A stretch of 64,000 nt of DNA from Macrotis lagotis (GCF_037893015.1 NC_133658.1:254515826-254579825); one strand, 5' to 3'; counted from the first letter of the stretch, positions 10,946 to 23,059 are shown. Translations and numbers: made by a program. The notes: generated by a model from the letters alone, not told the origin.

Positions 10946-11842
10946 TGAGTCCTTGATTCATTTGTGTCTTTGCACTATACATAGCACAGTGCCTAACCCC
11001 TAATAAATAGTGAATGGTCATTTGTCTGGAGTGTTGAAAAGGGATTCCTGGACTGGGTGAGGGTTAGAGCAAATGTCTTCTGAAGTCCCTTCCAACTCTA
11101 AGATGCTCACATTTTGCTGATATAGCAGTCCTTGGGTCTGTAACCTACCTGAATTCCCTAGCAGATGACCTGTCCCAATGCTATATCACTTCACCTCCCC
11201 TAACTCAGAAACCCAAAGAAAAGCCCAGGAGTTGCAGACAGGGTTGAGCAGCTGTTCACATATGGCCACACTCAACTCCTTTACTATTCCCCAACGCTTT
11301 TGGAGAGAGCCAGGCTCTAATCGACTCTGAGTGATGACATCACCACTGCTGATTCACAGCCCAGGCCCTCTTACCACAGGAAGAATTCCAAAAGGGCTTT
11401 GCTTGTCATTAGATGGGGGGGGGGGGGGGTCAGTTGCAATTGCTGCTGGTACAGAATGTGGCAATTCACTGGGAACTGCTTTGACAAGAGCAGGGTAAGA
11501 GGGCAGCCTTTATGGAGTCAGATATCCAGAGCTGTCCTAAGGACTTTCTCTGCCATCTCCCCATGACCCAGGATGCAAAGAAATGCCATGTCTTAGGATG
11601 GATGTCATTCCCTTGATAGATTAGCTGCTGGTTGAATGATTCATTTATTACATCTCTGATCCTCAGAGCTGTAAGACCCTTACCATTCCCTTAGCTTCTG
11701 CTTCATTCACTCTTTCATTCAATAATTCAACAAGCATTTGTTGAATTCTTTATTCCACAAATTATTCCACAAATTAAAAATAAAAGTAATTTTTTTTAAA
11801 AAAATGAAACATTTGTTAAGTTCCACCAGGGCAGGAATTGTT
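10946..11842. other. Intergenic sequence with a G15 run
   Basis: An L2-like tail ('gcacagtgcctaacccctaa') lies near 10980-11020. A homopolymer of 15 G lies at 11415-11429. The rest is unique-looking sequence with no supportable exon. Confidence 0.5.
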
Positions 11843-12006
11843 TGCTTGTTTGTTTTTAAATTTAATTTATTTAAGGCAATGGGATTAAGTGATTTGCCCA
11901 AGGTCACACAGCTAGGCAATTATTAAGTGTCTGAGTCTGGATTTGAACTCAGGTCCTCCTGACTCCAGGGCTGGTGTTCTATCTACTGTGCCATCTATCT
12001 GCCCTG
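11843..12006 (-). mobile_element. tRNA-derived SINE
   Basis: Reverse copy ('ggcaatgggattaagtgat', 'cacacagctaggcaattatt', 'ggatttgaactcag', 'actgtgccatctatctgccc'). Perfect 15-bp target duplication AGGGCAGGAATTGTT at 11828-11842 and 12007-12021. Confidence 0.9.
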
Positions 12007-12381
12007 AGGGCAGGAATTGTTGAATTTTTGTTTTTGTAACCATAGCATCTACCACACAGTGCCCATCATCAAGTATGCTTAATAAAAGTCTGTAGTTGGC
12101 TTACTGTCTTTATGTGCCAGACCCACTGCTAAGTACTGGGGATAGGAAGGATTTTGATAAGCTTGAGAGTGTTCGAAACCAAGCAGCCAGGTTAATGAAG
12201 GGACTTTAGATCAGTCATTAAGGACTGTTTGGATAATGTGGGGATATTCAGGCTCAAGAAAAAGAAGATTTAAAACCAGGGATATTTTGGAGTCACTTAA
12301 CTATGTTTTTTTAATTTTTCATGTAAATTTTTACACTGTACAAATTAGAGCTTGATTTGTTGTTTTGTTGATTGTCTAGAT

Positions 12382-12563
12382 CAAGGATGGGGAACCTGTT
12401 TTCTGCCAAGGGCTATTTGGATATCTACAATATCATTCACCTGCTATATTTGGTCAAACAATTAATTCACCCCTAAAAAGTTTCTAGATTTGTTGAATTT
12501 CAAATCCTTACCTGTGGTTGCCATGGCAGCATCAAACTGTGGGCCAGAGGTTCCCCGCCCCTG
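12382..12563. mobile_element. hAT-type non-autonomous DNA element
   Basis: Short element bounded by inverted ends: CAAGGATGGGGAACCT at the left, complement of the right end AGAGGTTCCCCGCCCCTG. It has 8-bp flanks 'gtctagat' and 'gtctacac' that are similar but not identical. It has no coding capacity. The CAG-G-start ends and 8-bp duplication are typical of hAT transposons. Confidence 0.65.
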
Positions 12564-12798
12564 GTCTACACTTATGAATGCATAGAAATAATGATGATAA
12601 TGCAGATTAAACTAAAAAAATGTATCATGCATACAATTTGTATTGTTACTGTTAATCGTTTGGCAGCACAGCCCTGCTTAGAGGGTACCTGGTACCTGTC
12701 TTCAAATATTTGAATGGTTGTCATCTTGAAAAGAAAATAGACTTGTTCTGTATGATCCCAAAGTAAAAAAAAAAATAAAAAACAGTTGCAATGCATAA

Positions 12799-12960
12799 GG
12801 AGCAACTAGATGGTACAGTGGATAGAGCACCAGATCTGGAACCAAGAGGACTTGAGTTCAGATATGATCTCAGATACTTAATTACCTAGCTGTGTGACCT
12901 TGGGCAAGTCACTTAACCCCATTGCCTTGAGAAAAAAAAACTAAAAAAGAAAAAAGAAAA
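12799..12960 (+). mobile_element. tRNA-derived SINE
   Basis: Forward copy with a diverged head ('ggagcaactagatggtacag'), 'tggatagagcaccagat', box B-like 'gagttcagat', 'acctagctgtgtgaccttgg' and an A-rich tail. No clear target duplication. Confidence 0.85.
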
Positions 12961-13439
12961 CTAAAATAAAAAAGGCAAATTTAATTAAAAAAAGGAAAAA
13001 CTTTTTTTACAATGAGAGCTAAGAAGAACTGAAGCGAGTCATTTTGGGAAATAGGAAGTAAGCTCTCCATCATCAAAGTTCTTTATTAGCAAAAAAGCTT
13101 GATGAAGGACACAGAATAGATTATCAGAGAGGAGATTCTTGACCTAGATGGTCTCTAAGCTCTTTCCTTTTGCGTCCCTTGCTGAAAGTTCTTGGAGCTA
13201 TTAGAATGAAAGACTACCCTCCAGAGATCCCTGGACCTCAATTTCCTCATCAATAAATTGTAGGGTTTGGACTTGACAGTATCTGAGGTTGATTCCAGCT
13301 CTAATTCTAGAATCCTATCATCCATAATTCCTGATAGGTGATCATACTGTACTCAGGGACTAAGCTTAGAGAAAACTCTAAGGGCAGACTTATTTAAGGT
13401 AACACAAGTATTACATGACAATCCCACAGCTGATAGAGT

Positions 13440-13622
13440 TCAAGATTTTAAAGTCTGAAAGATCTTGCCTTGGACTCTTACTAGACTTGCAGGCCCCTCT
13501 CAGTTTCCATTTCTTTGTTTCTAGAATGAGGAATATATCTCTCTGCTCAAGGTTGTTGTAAAGACAAAATGAAAAAGCCCTTTACAAACCTTAAAGCACC
13601 ATATAAATGCTAGCTATTTTGA
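13440..13622 (+). repeat. MIR-like SINE fragment
   Basis: Contains 'ctcagtttccatttctttg', 'aaggttgttgtaaagac' and 'accatataaatgctagcta', the order of a forward MIR-like copy. Confidence 0.6.
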
Positions 13623-13623
13623 A

Positions 13624-13861
13624 TCTTGTACAGCCAGGTCACACAAGAGATAGAGACCTAAGCCTAAAGTCAGGAAGACATAAGTTCAAATCCTGCCTCA
13701 GACACTTACTAGCTGTCTGGACAAGTCACTTAGCCCTATTTATCTCAGCTTCCCCATCTGTAAAATGAACTGGAAAAGGAAATGACAAACCACTCCAGTA
13801 TCTTTGCCAATAAAACCCCAAATGGAAACAAGAAGAGTCAGCCACAGCTGAACAAAACAAT
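13624..13861 (+). mobile_element. MAR1-type CORE-SINE, forward
   Basis: Full structure: a tRNA-like part with 'aagttcaaatcctgcctcag', 'ctagctgtctggacaagtc', then the core and tail 'tctgtaaaatgaactgg', 'aaaggaaatgacaaaccac' and 'gagtcagccacagctgaac'. Confidence 0.8.
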
Positions 13862-13871
13862 TATAAATCTT

Positions 13872-14045
13872 AAACTAGAAGGGACCTCAAAAGCCATATG
13901 ATCTAGTCCCTTTCTTTTTACAAATGAAGAAACCAAAGCTCAAGGAGTTTATCTGCCAAAAGGCCACACAAGTAGAAAGTATCAGGTGTAGGATTTGAAC
14001 CTGAGATCTCTGACTCCAGTGTCAGGGCTTGTTTCACTCTGCGAT
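13872..14045 (-). repeat. MIR-like SINE, reverse
   Basis: 'ctagaagggacctcaaaagc', 'tttttacaaatgaagaaacc', 'aggatttgaacctgagatc', 'tgactccagtgtcaggg' in the order typical of this old family. Confidence 0.65.
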
Positions 14046-14339
14046 ATTGCCACTGACAATAAAGTTTGTTTGGCTAGCCATAAAATTGGTTAAAAGAAGA
14101 AGTCACAAAACATATTTCCTAAGAACAACTCTCAAGCCCTGAGAAGAACAAGATTCATTTAAATTTATAATGCACTTTTCTTCCAAAGTTCCCCAGAGTT
14201 CCACCTACCACGATAACCCTGCTTTCATTCTCACATCATCTCTGGGCCATAAAGAGAAGGTAGCTTCTAGATCTTTCCTAAGCACTAAGACATTTACTTC
14301 CCTGAAAAAAAATTGACATCTGCACAGCCCAATCCAACT

Positions 14340-14530
14340 TCAGGAGTTCTTTGGACTGATCCTTGCTACTTCTGGTGATGAGCTGACTAATATAATTATG
14401 CAAAGTTATGTGCATAGAAAGTAACATCTTGCACTCTAATTATTGGCCAAATCTTTGAAAGAATTCTTGCATAATTTTCCAGAGTAATCAATTCACCTCT
14501 TTTCCTTGGCTTAATTAATGTGGTGGGCCA
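14340..14530. promoter_or_regulatory. AT-rich unique segment with clustered homeodomain/POU-like motifs
   Basis: Not recognisable as a repeat. Within about 190 bases it contains ATGCAAAG, TTGCATAAT, two TAATTA-type cores (CTAATTATTGG and CTTAATTAATG) and CCAAT-type boxes near the end (one reads ATTGG). Such clustering is seen in developmental enhancers, but no alignment could be run, so this is only a candidate. Confidence 0.25.
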
Positions 14531-15164
14531 ATCTGAGGCCTTCCTCCCCCCTCCCCTCACCCCAAATAAACAGAGCTCTGGATGTCGTTAGCTACTCCAA
14601 CTACATTAAAAAAAAAAATCTGTTTCACATAAAAGGACAAATGAGAATAAATATTCCCCCATCTTTAATGTACTAACTACATTCTTTTCCACAGATTGTT
14701 CTTGTTATTATTTCTCCATTTGAGAGGAATTTGAACACAGTATTCCTTCTTCAGCTCATGACTGCAAAGAGCTAAGGGGCTTAGAAATCTGACACAAGTC
14801 AGTAAGCTCTGAAAATGTGGCAACTTCTAAGATCTCAAGATAGTCTGCTTTTCTCTACCTATTTACTCTGCCCCTCCCCCTCATCCTCACCTCTTGATCT
14901 GATATTACTGGTTTATGCTGCTTCCTTTACATTTCTTATAAATAAAACATACAGCAGGGCAATCATGACCTGGACAGTGCTGAACAGAGAAGCGAAAAAA
15001 TTATATGAAGAAGGAAAAAGAAAAGAAATCACCATATAACCCAGGCCTTGCTCTCCTTCAAGTAATGGGCAAGTACCAATTATGATATTTTTTTTAATCT
15101 TCAAAGAGGACATTACTGACCTACTGTTGTTGGGCAAAAGTCATCTTTTATAAACTTAGGAATG

Positions 15165-15335
15165 TTTGGAAGGAGCCAAAGAGACCATTTAGTCCAATTT
15201 CCTCATCTCACAGAAAAGGAAACTGAGGCTCAGGGAAGTTGTGGTTTCCACATTGTTACACAGAGGTGGAAGATGAATCCACTTCTTCTAATTCCAGAGC
15301 ACAAGTGTTCTTTTCACTATACCACACCGCTCTCT
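15165..15335 (-). repeat. MIR-like SINE, reverse
   Basis: 'ggagccaaagagaccattta', 'cctcatctcacagaaaagg', 'aaactgaggctcagggaag', then 'tattccagagcacaagtg'-like end. Confidence 0.6.
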
Positions 15336-17039
15336 TGTTGCCTCTTTTATCGTAATCTGAAGCCATTACACATACATTCTTATGTCCAATAACATGCAAC
15401 CAACAGCTGGCCATGGTTAAGGGAGTCATTTAGAAAGGAGCAGAGCTAACTGGACTATGCTGTTCAACCATGTGTTCCCACCCTTGCTTACACCATTCTC
15501 TGCCTAATCCTACACATTTTGTATAGACTGTGAGACTATGGTTGAAGAATATATTCTCCCTCCTCTCCTTTTCTTCCTTCTGAATTTAACAAACTGTCTT
15601 GTAAAGTAATGCTATTCACTAAAACTTTATTTCTGGTCCATCTGAAATGGGGGGAGGGAGGGTTGGGGCAATGTTTTGCTTTAGATTTATTAGAAAATGG
15701 AGGCTGGGGAACTATAAAAATAAGTCCATGTTATTACAACAAGCAGACAAAAATTGTCGATTGAGCTCAGGAAAATAAATGATGGGTTGAAACTTGACCA
15801 TATGCGGTGAGACTAACACCTTTGCCCATATAGCTAAGTTCTCCCCAACCTTTTTTGAAGCACAAGGGGTGGGGTATGTCTCATTTTAAGAATAAAACTT
15901 TAACATGCTTCTTATACAACTTGTTGGAAACCTAAGGGCGACTTAGTTTTAACTGAGTCTCTGTCAAAGGGAAAGCCCTTTTTCGAAGTGTGATGGTATG
16001 GAGAATTCAAATCCAATGGGATAGAATACCCTGGGATTGGCATTTCTTTTGGTAGAGCTACAACTGTAAATTTATCTCAGGATGCGTGAGCCTACAAAAA
16101 TCCGCCATCCCCTGTGGTGCATACAAGACCACAGCCACATGAAGAATGAAATTAAACTCCATGGAAATCTTTGACATTTCTAACATTATGCAATATTTGG
16201 GTGAAAAGAAAGACAGGAAGATGGGAGGGGCAGAGGGAGGAAGATATCAGAAAATCTTCTCTCCTTCCCAGGGCTTAACCCAGCTATTTCTATCTCCTAA
16301 TTATACATATCACTGTCACTTCATGGACAGTTTTAAGAGCCACGAAAGAGGACTATTATGTAACTCCCTTAAAGTAGGAAATTAGGAACTCTTGAATGAA
16401 TTCTGTTACTGTGCTTTAACTTCTGAAAAGTTGGGAAGAAACTACAGTTCTATTTTGAGGTGGGCAAATCCATCCTGTTACTCTGCCCAGAAAACACCAC
16501 AAGGTTTGATGTATCACCGAAGGTTTCATAACCAAAACAGCTCAAGTAGGTTGAACTGTGGAACATTTAGTTTCTAAATCCTATTAGCCTGAAAAGCAGA
16601 GGAATGGTTTCCTCATTGCCAATTATTCAAAAATGCAAATGTTTGAGATCAAATAAATATTCATCTTTTTTTTTCCTTCTAAACTGAATCCAGCAAAATG
16701 TTCTGGTCAACAGGATAAAAAGGGAAGTCTGTTTCTAAGAGAGCCATTGCCGGACACATACATAAAGCAGAGCTGCATGAAACTTTTGGGTACTCTGGGC
16801 CTAACTGGTTCTTGGAAACATGAGAAAGTCATTTATTCCAAGCCTCAAGCTCCTCCTAGTGGATAAAAAGAAAGGACCTCAGATTTACCAAGATTTCAGA
16901 GCTGACGATTGCAATGGACTGGCCTCCCAAAAAGATTTGATACCTCATGTTTAAAGTGAGTTCTTTTTCATTCATTTTCAGATCTAGGATAGTGTGAGAA
17001 CTTTATCACAATCTAAAATAAGCCTTTGCCTGGGAAGAG
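15336..17039. other. Unique intergenic sequence, no gene supported
   Basis: The longest repeat-free part of the intergenic region. Several short open frames exist (60-80 codons), but none shows a recognisable domain, splice context or conserved motif. Contains a few CpG dinucleotides, such as 'gatgcgtgagcc' near 16082. Confidence 0.5.
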
Positions 17040-17290
17040 CAGTGAGCAATTATTTGTTGTGATGGTGAGGTTGCTAGGCTCAGTGTTAGGGAGAATTTGG
17101 GTTCAAATCACATTCCTGACTGACTTGTTGCATGACCATGAGCAGCTCACTTAGCTTTTCTGAGCCTTTTTCTTCATCTGTAAAATGGGGAGAAAAAATG
17201 TCTGTCTTACTTCTCTCGCAGAGTTGCTGTGAGACCCAAATGAGATATATTCATATAAAATGCTTTGCAAACTTAAAAAAGAAAAAGAAC
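17040..17290 (+). repeat. MIR-like SINE, forward
   Basis: 'tgggttcaaatcacattcc', 'cttcatctgtaaaatgggg', 'gttgctgtgagacccaaatg' and 'aaaatgctttgcaaactt'. Its 3' half is included in the adjacent tandem duplication. Confidence 0.65.
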
Positions 17291-17635
17291 ATTGTGATAA
17301 CGCTTTAAGTTTGTTGACCCCACATCATAGGAGTCTGGCTATTTAAGCATTTGCATTTTGCCAAGGAGAATAAAAAAAGAACAAAATTTGGATTCAAGCT
17401 TTTTTCTTGGCTCCTGAACTTACTTCTCTGACAGAGCTGTTGTGAGACCCAAATGAGATAATTCATATAAAATGCTTTGTGAACTTAAAAAAAAAAAAGG
17501 AAGAACCTTATCATAACCCTGTAAGTTTCCTGACCCACATCGTGTAGTCTGACTGTTTAAGCATTTGCATTTTGTCAAAGAGAACAGAGGAGAGCAAAAT
17601 TTGGAGTCAAGTTTTTTCTTGGCTCCTGAATTTAC
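17208..17635 (+). repeat. 213-bp tandem segmental duplication
   Basis: Two adjacent copies (17208-17420 and 17421-about 17635) share the same order of landmarks: 'gttgctgtgagacccaaatg' and 'gctgttgtgagacccaaatg', 'cataaaatgcttt', 'tttaagcatttgcatttt' and 'ttcttggctcctgaa'. They differ by scattered substitutions and small indels. The duplicated unit covers the 3' half of a MIR-like SINE plus about 130 bp of flank. Confidence 0.85.
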
Positions 17636-17939
17636 TAGATAAATTACCTTGGGTTTAACCTTTCTGAACTTCTGTAAGGTAGGGGTTTCAGATTTATGTC
17701 TGCTGTTAGCCAATTTGCAAAATTAGAGAGCTGAACAAGAAGATCTCTAACAAGCTTTCTAGTTCTCTTCCATTCAATCACAAATTAAAGGCATTTAATC
17801 CTTTCACTTCATCTTACAGATGAGGGAAGCTAAATGACCTCTGACTAGAAGGCAGCCTGAAACAGTAGGAAGGACATTACTAGTGTCAGAGGATGTGGAT
17901 TCAAATCATACTTACTAGAATCTTGGACAAGTAATTGTT

Positions 17940-18222
17940 GTTTGTCCTTCATTCTGGAAGACCATGTCATCAGAAAAGTGAAGTCACAATATGCACATGA
18001 ATTGGATGGGAGGGGGGGCACTGTGCTAAGTCACCAGCCTCACTTTCTTCTTTGGAACCAAATGGATCCAGTCGGCATATATGAATCAGGACCACTGGAG
18101 ATGGTCCTGAATTTGAGGCAGTAGGTTTAAGTGATTTGCCCAGTCACACAGCTACTGTCAAGTGTCTGAGGCTAGATTTGAATTCCTGTCTTCCTGACTA
18201 CTGCACCACCTAGTTGTCCTAA
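17940..18222. mobile_element. Composite SINE (second marsupial SINE type)
   Basis: Starts with 'tgtccttcattctggaaga' and continues through 'gcacatgaattgga', 'tcaccagcctcact' and a MAR1-like end ('cacacagctactgtc', 'actgcaccacctagttgtcc'). A fragment of the same first part occurs reversed at 54195-54275. The family name is not certain. Confidence 0.6.
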
Positions 18223-19359
18223 ACAAAAGTAACAACATCCCTGGATGCCTGTTTCCTCAACTACAAATGAAGAGGACAGGACTAGATGACCTGTGAAGTC
18301 TTTTCTAGTTCCTAAGCAATGATCCCAACTCCAGAACTCTTTCTATAGTACTATTCTGCCTCCTAATGCCTTTCCTATGATCTAAAGGGCTCAGTCTATT
18401 CTTCTGAGAAATGGGAATTCTATGTAGTTATACAATAATGAGAAAAGGATTTTATGAACTATAAAATGCTATGTATTACTACAAAATGTTCTGCTTTACA
18501 GAAGGTGCCAGGACATAATCATCCGATCGGATAGTAAGCACTGGAAAAGGAAGTCTGTAGTAAACCTGCTCCCTTTGCAGTTGAAATTGAAAGCCTTATT
18601 AACAAATGTTTGCAACATATAGCAAGTAACTTCTTTTATAGTGATCAGAAGGTGGCAACCACCACTGAATTCTTCAGTCACTGACCAAAATACAGCCCTA
18701 GTGGCCATGTTAAGAATCTGACACTATAAATGACTTTAGAATAAAGAATAGGGGGGTTTCCATTTTGTATTAAGTTAATTCTAATTCCTATCTATGGGAT
18801 AAGCAGCACAATTAATTTACCCCCCCCTTTTTTTGGTCCTAACTTGTAATTTCATGGGTATGAGAAGCTCTCTATGTGAAAACTCCCTCCTCTGATTATG
18901 ACTGACAACTTGACTATAACTGCTAGCCTTAGTTAGCTAAGGAGACACATACGGGTTAAAGTGACTTTGAAAAGCTATTGTGTCAAAGACAGGACTTGAG
19001 TCCAAATGTTCTACTTCCAAGATCCCCTCTCCACTATGCCATGCTGCCTCTCACACCTCATTTCAGATTTAGAAACTAAGGTGAAATAAGTTTTGAGATA
19101 GACTTCAAGTTGGCAAATGATGATGGATTTAGGATTCAAACTCCTATTTTCTAACCTCATGTCTAGTGATATTTCTTTTCACTCAAAAATTAAGAACTAT
19201 ACAACAGAAACAGAGTTCATGCTGGAACTGATGTCAATGAATCAGCTACTGCCAAGCTGACCCAAAGCCTAAAGTAAAATGATGTTTTCCACAATTTTCT
19301 TGCTCTACGAAGAACAGACCAGATTCAAATCACCAATAACTGTATAGATATATAAAGAA
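18223..19359. other. Intergenic sequence downstream of ATP9A
   Basis: Includes a MIR-like remnant at about 18940-19060 ('aggacttgagtccaaatg', 'ctccactatgccatgctgcc'). Otherwise unique, with no coding or RNA feature seen. Confidence 0.5.
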
Positions 19360-19378
19360 AACATGAAGTTGCATAAAA

Positions 19379-19384
19379 TTTATT
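19379..19384 (-). promoter_or_regulatory. Candidate distal poly(A) signal of ATP9A
   Basis: The plus strand TTTATT is AATAAA on the transcript strand, embedded in 'gtgaaaaaataaattttat'. A T-rich and GT-containing stretch lies just downstream (19330-19360), as expected for a cleavage site near 19360. Confidence 0.4.
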
Positions 19385-19837
19385 TTTTCACCTTTTTTTT
19401 CATTTACATCAATCCCATCTGGACCATACAAGGGCACTGAACAATAAATAGCTTGCATTTGATTTTCACTGAAGTCAAGACCTTTTAAAACTTGAATAAG
19501 TTATTTACATCACGTGTATTAGGTGATGGGTACAAAACATCAGCATCACAATAAATAGTTATCATCTCCACATCATGAATCATGTTTCCATACAAATTAA
19601 ATGATCTTTAAAGGCATAGCATACACAACTTTTATTAGGCAACAGGAATGAACCAGATTGGCAAACAATGAAAGAAGAACTATATTTGAAACGCTCAAGA
19701 TCACAAGTGTGTCATCATAAATTTTAGAATTTAAATCATCTGGGATTTCTTGTTAAATTAAACCATATTGTGCCAGAATTCCCCTCTAATCAAAAAACCA
19801 TGTGCTTGAAAATGCTTTGCAATGAGGCTTTTTATAT

Positions 19838-19894
19838 ATACTTTTATATATATACATATATATATACATATATATGCATATATATATATGTATT
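19838..19894. repeat. (TA/TACA)n microsatellite
   Basis: Alternating TA with TACA and TGCA interruptions. Palindromic and potentially hairpin-forming in the transcript. Confidence 0.85.
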
Positions 19895-20174
19895 AAGAGA
19901 CATTGATAAGGAGATCTTGGATTTCTTGATGAGCTTTAAATTTAATTCCTCCTCCCCTACTACAAACCAGATACTATTTTGGCAATTTATGTTCCTGCTG
20001 CCACAACCAACCTTCACAAGGAAGTCTCACAATACTGCAAAAATTGCATGATGATATTTATAGGTTGTTCATCACACCAACTAATATCATCAAGGACCCA
20101 GCTGCACATGCAATGTGACTTTGGCATGAAAAGTCTGTGTAGCAGTGGTATCATGTTCATTTTCACAAACTCAC

Positions 20175-20345
20175 AGGATTTATAGTTCAAAAGAACCTTA
20201 GATCATCTGAGCCTCCTCATTTTATAAAGAAGTAAACTGAGGCTCAGAGGGGAAGTGACTTGGCCAAGACCACACATTTATAAATAAAAATCATAGCCAG
20301 TATCTGAACCCTGGTCTCAACTACAAATTCAGTACTATGTCACAC
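20175..20345 (-). repeat. MIR-like SINE, reverse, in the probable 3' UTR
   Basis: 'ttagatcatctgagcctcct', 'aaactgaggctcagagggg', 'agtgacttggccaagacc', 'agtatctgaaccctggtc'. Confidence 0.65.
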
Positions 20346-21279
20346 TGTGATTATCTCTTTTCAAAACACAATCACATCTTCTCACAAAAAAGGATAAAAT
20401 TAGAGAAAAAAATTTCCTAAGAGGCCTACACAGTAGTAGGATTAAAAAAATTTTAAAGGCAAGAGGCAAGGGGGAGGAAATAAAATCTTCACCCATAAAA
20501 ATTTGTCTTTTTAAATGGCAGCATGAAATCATAGAATCAAATTTTGATACACTAGAAATGGAACACTTAGTGATGAAATCAGAGATGAGAATCCCTTCCT
20601 TCCCTCTTCCCTCCAAAAAAGAAAGCAGATATCTATAGACGAAAAATAAAGAAAATCATGCTAGGGGGAAGAAGACCTTAGAAAACAACTCAGAGGTCTT
20701 TGTTTTCAAGTTAAAATAAAGAACATGAGACATAAAAAGTTGAAGGTAAAGACTAAAAGTTACTCCTCACAAAAATGTGAGTTTAAGTAGTCAATATACC
20801 TCAATTCTAAAAATTTTTTTAAAATAACAAATATAAAAACAAAATCCTATCTGAAGAAACAAGCATTAGGATTTCCATTTTCCATTGAGCACAAAATTCA
20901 TTAGAAAGTACTTTCTGTTACCTAAGTTTCCAATAAGGAACAATAGCATGAAAATATTTAGTAAACATACAAAAATATTCAATGTGACTCTTACAAAATG
21001 GAGAGTCTAACTTAAAGGAAACTAGTCCAGAAACAAGACATAAAATATGAAATAAAGGGGGAAAATAGTATGCTTCTGCTATTGTAAAACTATGATGCTG
21101 TCTTTGTTTAGAGAACAAAGAGCATCCCATGTGCGTCACCCCAGGTGCTTTGCAACAATGCCCCTTTGAATGAGAGGCTAGAAATTGGAATTAAGTTGCT
21201 GACCAGTCTATTGCTAAACAACACTCTCCCAAATGTAAGGAGGTGAAGATGTGTGCCCACAAACACAAACACAAACCAA

Positions 21280-21280
<1 letters not shown>

Positions 21281-21322
<42 letters not shown>

Positions 21323-21332
21323 ACACACACAA
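21281..21332 (-). repeat. (GT)n on the transcript strand, in the probable 3' UTR
   Basis: On the plus strand about 18 AC units, one AT interruption, then about 6 AC units. In ATP9A mRNA this would read as a long UG repeat. UG repeats are known binding sites for TDP-43 and CELF proteins. Several open frames across it are low-complexity artefacts. Confidence 0.9.
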
Positions 21333-23059
21333 ACCCCAAAAATGCCAAGAATAAAAAAAGTACTAAAGAAACAGTAGTTTATGCCCCTGATTTTGGTTTG
21401 GTCTATTCCTAAAAAAAAAAAAAAAAAAACCAAAAAAAAAACCAAACACTCCTATAAACAAAAACAATCTGCTAAGACAAGTGTGGTATTATTGTTATTA
21501 TTATTTTTAATTTCAAGGGAAAGGATTGCTTTACCACTACTAAGTACATTTATTCTGCTGTGCTAATTGGCCAGAGTGTCCCTTGGAAATCAATGACATT
21601 CTCCAAGACTTAAGTGCAGCTGTGCCCAGAGACAGGGGAAGAGCTTGAAGTTCCTTCCAAGCTGGTGACTTTAGAAGGGTAACACCAAAGACTTCGAAAT
21701 TTTATTGACTCGGGGCTTTTCTACAACACAGCCCAGGAGAACTATCAAAATGGCATGCATGCTTCTCAAATTGGCCAGAATCCCACGTGAAGTCTAAAAA
21801 TGTTTTTTTTTTCTCTTTTATGGGGTAAGATTTAATTTTTTTTCAATATGGAGTCCCTAGCAGCAATTGAACTGAGTCCAAAAAACAGACTTTCACCCTA
21901 TTTGTAGTCAATATGTAGAGTGATCCCCTGATTCCTGAGAATGGTCAGCAATTACAAAATGGTCCTTAGGGTCTGAAATTGGAGTACAGAAGGCTGCCAT
22001 GTGTTCTCACAGGGTTAAGAGACAATTGGTTCCTTTCCTACATGGAGATTTGGGATACTCATTACTGATGGTTTTCATAAAAGCTAAGCTAGATAACATG
22101 ATGAGAGCTGGCATGAATGGCATTTCACTAAATCCCCTTGCTTCCTTAGGTCAGAATTCCTAAATCTATTAAACACTCTTTCCCTTTCTTGGCAAGTATC
22201 AGTTTCAAGGTCTACTGTAAGCCCAACTTTTATTTATTTTTTCACACCTGAATTAAGAATTATGTCCCTTGATGGGGGGAAAAAAGGCCCCAAAGAACTG
22301 AAAACCTTTTACATGGTAGTCATATCTACAATCCCTGATGTGGTATCTTCAAACAACCAGCTGAAGTTCACAAAAGGACATAAGAGTTCTATGTCTCCTA
22401 AATATGAATCTGTCTGCCATGTTTATTTATGGAAAAGGAAAAGATGACTGAATATTCAGGCTAGTTTTTAAGTGAACAAGATATTCTCTAAACTTAAAAA
22501 AAAAATGACTTCTACCCATTCGTCTAATGAGCCTTCAATATTTAACAAGGCTTTTGCATGAGTGCACCATTGCATATAACATCAGTCTCTTTAACATGAT
22601 CAAGTTTGGTATTTGCAATCTCAGAAAGAGAAGATCAAATGGGTCTCTGGGTATGAGTCTGAGAGTTTCATCAAATAAGCCCAAAGACTTCATGAAACCT
22701 TATTGTAGGCTTCTCTTCCTACTTTGAAACTGTGCAAAGCCACTTTTTCAGTGTTTTTTAAATATTTGAATAAATATTACTAGTCTCACACACCCATTCA
22801 ATTCTTTTTCTTCTTCATCATATGTTTTATTTTGCTCTGCAAATGGCTAGATTAAGAAGATGTGGAGGACCAAAAAACAAGCCTGGCTTTCCAAGTCAAA
22901 AGCTCCAAACAAAACAAATTTAAGGAAGTGGAAAACTTCAATAGACAATCTATTCCTGTCAGTGGTTTACTTTCACTCTTTAAGATGGATTTAGAGCTTG
23001 GTCAAGTGCTAGAATAGCAATGTTGAAAATACAAACCACCAGACAGATGTACTCTAACC

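Noticed and set aside
1..19359. Additional protein-coding gene downstream of ATP9A (for example NFATC2 exons)
   Set aside because: No exon with plausible splice sites and recognisable protein sequence was found; all longer frames are repeat-derived or featureless.
21108..21445. Cys/Val-rich minus-strand frames
   Set aside because: Pure translation of the (GT)n microsatellite and an adjacent T-run.
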